Assembly (NCBI GenBank): GCA_036873135.1
Contig: JAPTYO010000026.1
Coordinates: 3,886,001 to 3,950,000 of the forward strand
From: Clarkia xantiana subsp. parviflora
Lineage: Eukaryota > Streptophyta > Magnoliopsida > Myrtales > Onagraceae
DNA: 64,000 bases
Direction of reading: 5' to 3'
This document shows positions 60,424-64,000 of the stretch, piece by piece. A program made the translations under genes and the position numbers. Under the pieces are notes generated by a model. It did no database searches. It saw nothing but the letters and a program-made list of their open reading frames with translations, and was not told the origin of the DNA. Every line of letters starts with the position of its first letter. Within the stretch, counting starts at the first letter, position 1.

Positions 60424-61571
60424 TTATTTAATAAGTAATGAACTCACTGCTGCTGAGCTTATACTTAGGTAGAGGGATAAGGGATCTTCAGGTAGTGGCT
60501 TTGCCAGGGCGGGAAGAGAATAGAGGTGCCTCTTTAGTTGTTGGAAAGATTCCTCACACTCGGGTGTCCACTCGAACTTCTTGTTCGCCCTTAATATTTC
60601 GAAGAAAGGAAGAGATTTATGACTTGATCTTACCAGGAATCTTCCTAGTGACACCAACCTTCCATTTAGACTTTGTACCTCCCTATGACAGGTAGGCGAG
60701 GGCATCTCTTCTATGGCAGAGACTTTTTCTAGGTTGGCTTGGATCCCCCCCTGACTGACCATAAAACCTAAGAATTTTCCTGATTGAACACCAAAAGCAC
60801 ACTTGGTCGGATTTAATCGTACTTGGTTGCGTCGCATTCAGGTAAATGCTTCTTCAAGTATGGGACATGGTCTTGGCCCCTTTTTGTCTTGACAAGCATG
60901 TCGTTGACGTAAGCTTCCATGTTTTTCCCTAACATAGATTTGAAGAGTTTGTTGACCATCCGTTGGTAGGTGGCCCCGACGTTTACCAATCTAAAGGGCT
61001 TGACCTTATAGTGATAAATATCGCTATCGGCATGGAAGGCGGTATGAGCTTCATCATCGGGATTCGTTCATATTTGGTTATATCTTGAGTATGCGTCCAT
61101 GAAACTTAAGAGTTCATGCCCTGATGTGGCGTCAACAAGTTGGTCGATTCTCGGTAATGGGTAGGAATCCTTGGGGCACGCCTTATTGAGGTCTCGAAAG
61201 TCTACACATATCCTCCACCTTTTATTGGATTACCTCACCAAGACGGGATTAGCGACCCAAGTTTGGACTCGTATTTTCTTGACGAAGCCAGCGTCGACCA
61301 ACTTCCCTACTTCCTGGCGTATCTCCGCGTTTTTTTCTGCTCCCATGGATCTTATTTTTTGGGCTATAGGCTTCACGACTAGGTCTATCTTGAGCTCGTG
61401 GGAGATGATTTCGGGACTTATCCCTCGCATGTCGCTAAGCTCCCAAGCGAACAATTCCTTATGCTCTCTAATGAGGGAAATTATCCTATTTGCCAGGTCT
61501 GATGGTAGAGCAGGCCCGATTTTAACCCTTTTGTCTTCTCCGTCAATGGAAATCTCTATCAGCTCCTCCAT
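60424..61571 (-). pseudogene. E5 reverse transcriptase remnant
   Basis: 61571-61230 covers the RT start (IREHKELFAWELSDMRGISP, FVKKIRVQTWVANPVLV). Then come a stop and shifted pieces. The active site reads YVND near 60915-60904 instead of YVDD. 60837-60424 covers VRLNPTKCAFGVQSGKFLGF to RANKKFEWTPECEESFQQL. Confidence 0.85.
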
Positions 61572-62810
61572 CGGGGCGGGTCATCCACCCTCTTCTCGTG
61601 GGTCTTCGTCGGTGACGATAGATAGGGTCTCTTTTTGGTTGCGTCTCCAGAGGAGGTTGACATAACATTGTCGAGATGCCCTTTGGTCGCCCCATACTCC
61701 CCCTATTCAATGATGAGTGGGGAATCTCATAACTTGATGAGCGTTGGAGGGGACGATATAGTTGGAATTAAGAGTTTTTCTCCCCAATATGGCGTTGTAG
61801 GCGTTGATCTGGTTAATGACTATGAAACACACTTTTAAATGTAAGGTCTTCCATCCTCTGCCTAGGATTACATGGAGTTGGATTGCTTTCAAGAGGTAAC
61901 CCGTTCTCCCCACAAACCCTACAAGTGGGGAAGTCAGTTCCTGGAGATCCTTCTTCAAGTATCCCATTGCAGCGACGACCTCGAAAGTGATTACGTCAGC
62001 CAAACTCCCTCCATCGACAAGTATTATTTTTACCTCGAAATCATATATTCGAGTTGTGATTACCATGACGTCTTCATGGGGTTTTGTTGCCTTGGAAAAG
62101 TCATCTGTGAAGAAGGTGACCGCCATTGGTTCTAATTCCCTTGGTCTCTTATGTGTGTTTGGCGATGAGACACCCTGAGCTGCGTAAAGGTCCCCTGCGG
62201 CGCTTGATTCTCCTCTTGCTGCAAATCCTCCCGAAAAAATGTTGATACTGTTGTCCGGAGGGGTCCTCCACCTCCTTCGTTCATGGGTACGATGACGATG
62301 GTGACATTGGATCTCTTCTTGCATGAATTCTAGTTCCCTTATGGCGAGGAGGCAATCTTCTGTGTCGTGCCTCTTTGCTCGGTGATATTCACAGTAGGAG
62401 CGAGGGCTTCCCTTCACTAGTTGAAGTCTTTCCAATCTTTGTTGGGTTTTCCAAAACTCTCGTGAGAGAGATCCTCACCTGGACAAGCTATCGCCTCGAC
62501 CTTGGAAGGTCTCTTGTTGGGTTGAGCGATTCACCCAAGCTTGTTCTGCCCTAACATGGAGGGTTTCCCTATGGATTAGGTCCTCCCATCTTTCCACAGG
62601 TTTCGTGAATTGGGTGATGGCTAAGGATTGGGATTGTGGTCCCAACCCTCTGAAGAATGCGTGGATGGCTTCTCCCTCCGAGAGTTCGCCTCCACCGTAC
62701 GCTCCTTGGAAACGCCTAAAGTAGCTTCCCAACGTTTCTGTTGATCCTTGGGAGACATCCTCAGGTCTCCGTGTTTGGTTTCGTCTTGAGTGACTCCTTT
62801 TTGGTGCCAT
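61572..62810 (-). pseudogene. E5 gag (N-terminally deleted) and protease
   Basis: ATG at 62810 lies just after the PBS, but the frame enters the middle of the capsid region at once (TLGSYFRRFQGAYGGGELSE), so most of the Gag N-terminus has been deleted. After a frame break near 62450 the zinc knuckle CEYHRAKRHDTEDC and the protease (LVDGGSLADV) follow to 61707. Confidence 0.82.
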
Positions 62811-62825
62811 GACTTTTTGATCGCC

Positions 62826-62843
62826 TTCTCACAGACGACGCCA
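62826..62843 (-). other. E5 primer-binding site
   Basis: The minus strand reads TGGCGTCGTCTGTGAGAA, two bases inside the 5' LTR. Confidence 0.8.
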
Positions 62844-62845
62844 AA

Positions 62846-63675
62846 TGTTGGGATCAAGTTGACGTTGCCCGGAGCTCATGGTAGTGGACTTCGAGGTCTC
62901 GCCTTTGATTAACTCATCTAGGCGTCTATATCGATCTCACCGGGTGCTTAGTTTCCTTTTGTGTATTTAGTGTGCGAGATCCTGAAAAGGGGGTCGGGAT
63001 TTGCCCCTGATTCCACTCCGAAGCTTAAGTCGGTAATGGAATATAAGAGAATACTATTAAAAAGTATATGATAGAATGTTAAAGTAATGAAAGTGCTCCC
63101 CTATTTATAGGGATAGATTGTACCGACTTTAAGTGACGGTAACTATGCTATGATTGGTTGCTCAGTGGCGGTGGCCACCTTTTTCTGATTGGTTGAGGGG
63201 GACGGTGGAGTGTCAGTAGGTGTCGAGAAGGTTGCCACCTCATCATTTCTTAATGTCGAAGGTTTCTCTAAACAGGTGACAAGTTGGTTGCCACCTCTAC
63301 TTTAGCTTTATAGGAAGGTTTTCTTCGGGCCTAAAGGCGTCGAGCAGGTCGCCAACTGGTACCTCTTCCTTAGGAGGAAAGGTTTTCTCTAAAGTAGCAA
63401 GCAGGTTACCAGCTAGTACCTCTTCCTTAGAGGGACGGGTTTCTTCCTGTGGTTTTGTTGTCGACTCGCCTTATATCCGGAGAAGGGTATTTTACAGGGA
63501 GTCGGCACATCTTCATACATTATCGACTTAGGTATCGTCGCCTTAAGGAAGACGTGTCGACATTTTACCTTTATTCCCTTGATGCGAACTTAAGTGGTCG
63601 TCGACATTGTTTGTTTATCCTCCGACTTTTAACATTCTCGACCCATCCAAGGTTACCTCGAATCATATCCCAACA
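62846..63675 (-). repeat. E5 5' LTR
   Basis: 830 bp, co-linear with 46225-47051 but with many visible substitutions. TATA-like CTATAAATAG at 63110-63101 on the minus strand. Confidence 0.88.
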
Positions 63676-63680
63676 ACATA

Positions 63681-64000
63681 GACCCGAACGAAACTGATAT
63701 AGTTTTAGATGAGTTGATGTTGAAGTCCCAGATAATCTGAGTAGGAGAAACAAAACCGTAGCTAAATTCGATGATATAGAGAATAAAAATCGGGGTTATC
63801 CAGGTAATGACGACTTAGAACAGTGAGAGTAAAAGCCGAAAATTCCTAAATCTAAACCAAAGACGTAGTTCTTCAGGAAGATCTATGCCCAAGAGATTTC
63901 TAATCAAACGGTGTAAGATTAAGGATTCAATATCAGTTGACGCATCGGTAACTTTCATAGGAGCATTGGAAGGAACTCAGCGAATTGAATATATAAAAGC
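63681..64000. other. Right flank of E5
   Basis: Continuation of the pre-insertion DNA of 46219. A short frame (IDPNETDIVLDELMLKSQ) continues the one ending at the E5 left boundary, then stops. No family was recognised. Confidence 0.4.

Larger units (their letters stand above)
46225..63675 (-). mobile_element. E5: old Tat-type Ty3/gypsy element containing E4
   Basis: The LTRs are 46225-47051 (3') and 62846-63675 (5'), and both read TGTTGGGATC...CCAACA. The perfect target duplication acata flanks them (46220-46224, 63676-63680). The PBS on the minus strand is TGGCGTCGTCTGTGAGAA (62843-62826). Gag-pol remnants run from 62810 down to 58356, then tandem repeats. E4 inserted into these repeats at aatat. 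The LTRs differ at many positions by eye and every frame is broken, so the element is old. It has no room for an antisense gene. Confidence 0.9.

Overview
The window is nuclear DNA from a flowering plant, almost entirely nested retrotransposons. The evidence is one nuclear gene for a plastid ribosomal protein (L28, with transit peptide and a GT-AG intron at 12991-14022), Ty3/gypsy elements of the Tat type (second, 'archaeal-type' RNase H before integrase, plant PBS types), Ty1/copia elements with an initiator-Met tRNA PBS, and hAT-type MITEs. The species cannot be named from this sequence. No bacterial, organellar or viral genes were recognised.

Layout. 1-10200: Tat element E1 (+), starting inside its PBS, with a broken gag-pol, a 3' tandem-repeat zone, an antisense spliced gene (decayed) and the 3' LTR. 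It sits inside copia element A (-), whose PBS and 5' LTR are at 10457-11065. 11604-12688: a non-autonomous hAT with a smaller hAT-like insert inside it. 12991-14022: RPL28, the only recognised host gene. 14481-14760: a foldback MITE. 14931-15362: a Tat PPT and LTR fragment. 15363-18395 plus 37648-38449: copia element E6 (-), split within its RT by E3. 18396-37647: E3 (-), a large element without coding capacity (LARD type) with one 5' LTR and three tandem 3' LTRs. E3 in turn contains E2 (25938-32510, +), a relative of E1 that lost its 3' zone. 40209-43599: three fragmentary Tat-type LTRs (E7, E8, E9). 46225-63675: E5 (-), an old, degenerate Tat element. Inside it is E4 (47203-57693, -), which looks very young.

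The most unusual object is E4. It has no reverse transcriptase or integrase. Its sense strand carries one uninterrupted 1082-codon frame with the order gag, zinc knuckle, protease, second half-gag, second zinc knuckle. Its opposite strand carries an apparently intact, intron-containing gene (49627-52022) with a domain resembling the 'putative gypsy type transposon' family (PF04195/Transposase_28), a basic region, a coiled coil and an acidic serine-rich tail. E1 carries a decayed homologue in the same place and orientation, with its first intron directly after a tiny first exon and its own TATA box. E1 and E4 therefore share the plan: PBS, gag(-pol), tandem repeats, antisense spliced gene, PPT, LTR. 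The two E4 LTRs look the same by eye except for G-runs and a 34-bp palindromic repeat present six times in one LTR and once in the other.

Relative ages by nesting: copia E6, then E3, then E2; E5, then E4; copia A, then E1. Four insertions show perfect target-site duplications: E2 gtcgc, E3 cgtga, E4 aatat, E5 acata. The outer hAT has agtatatt.
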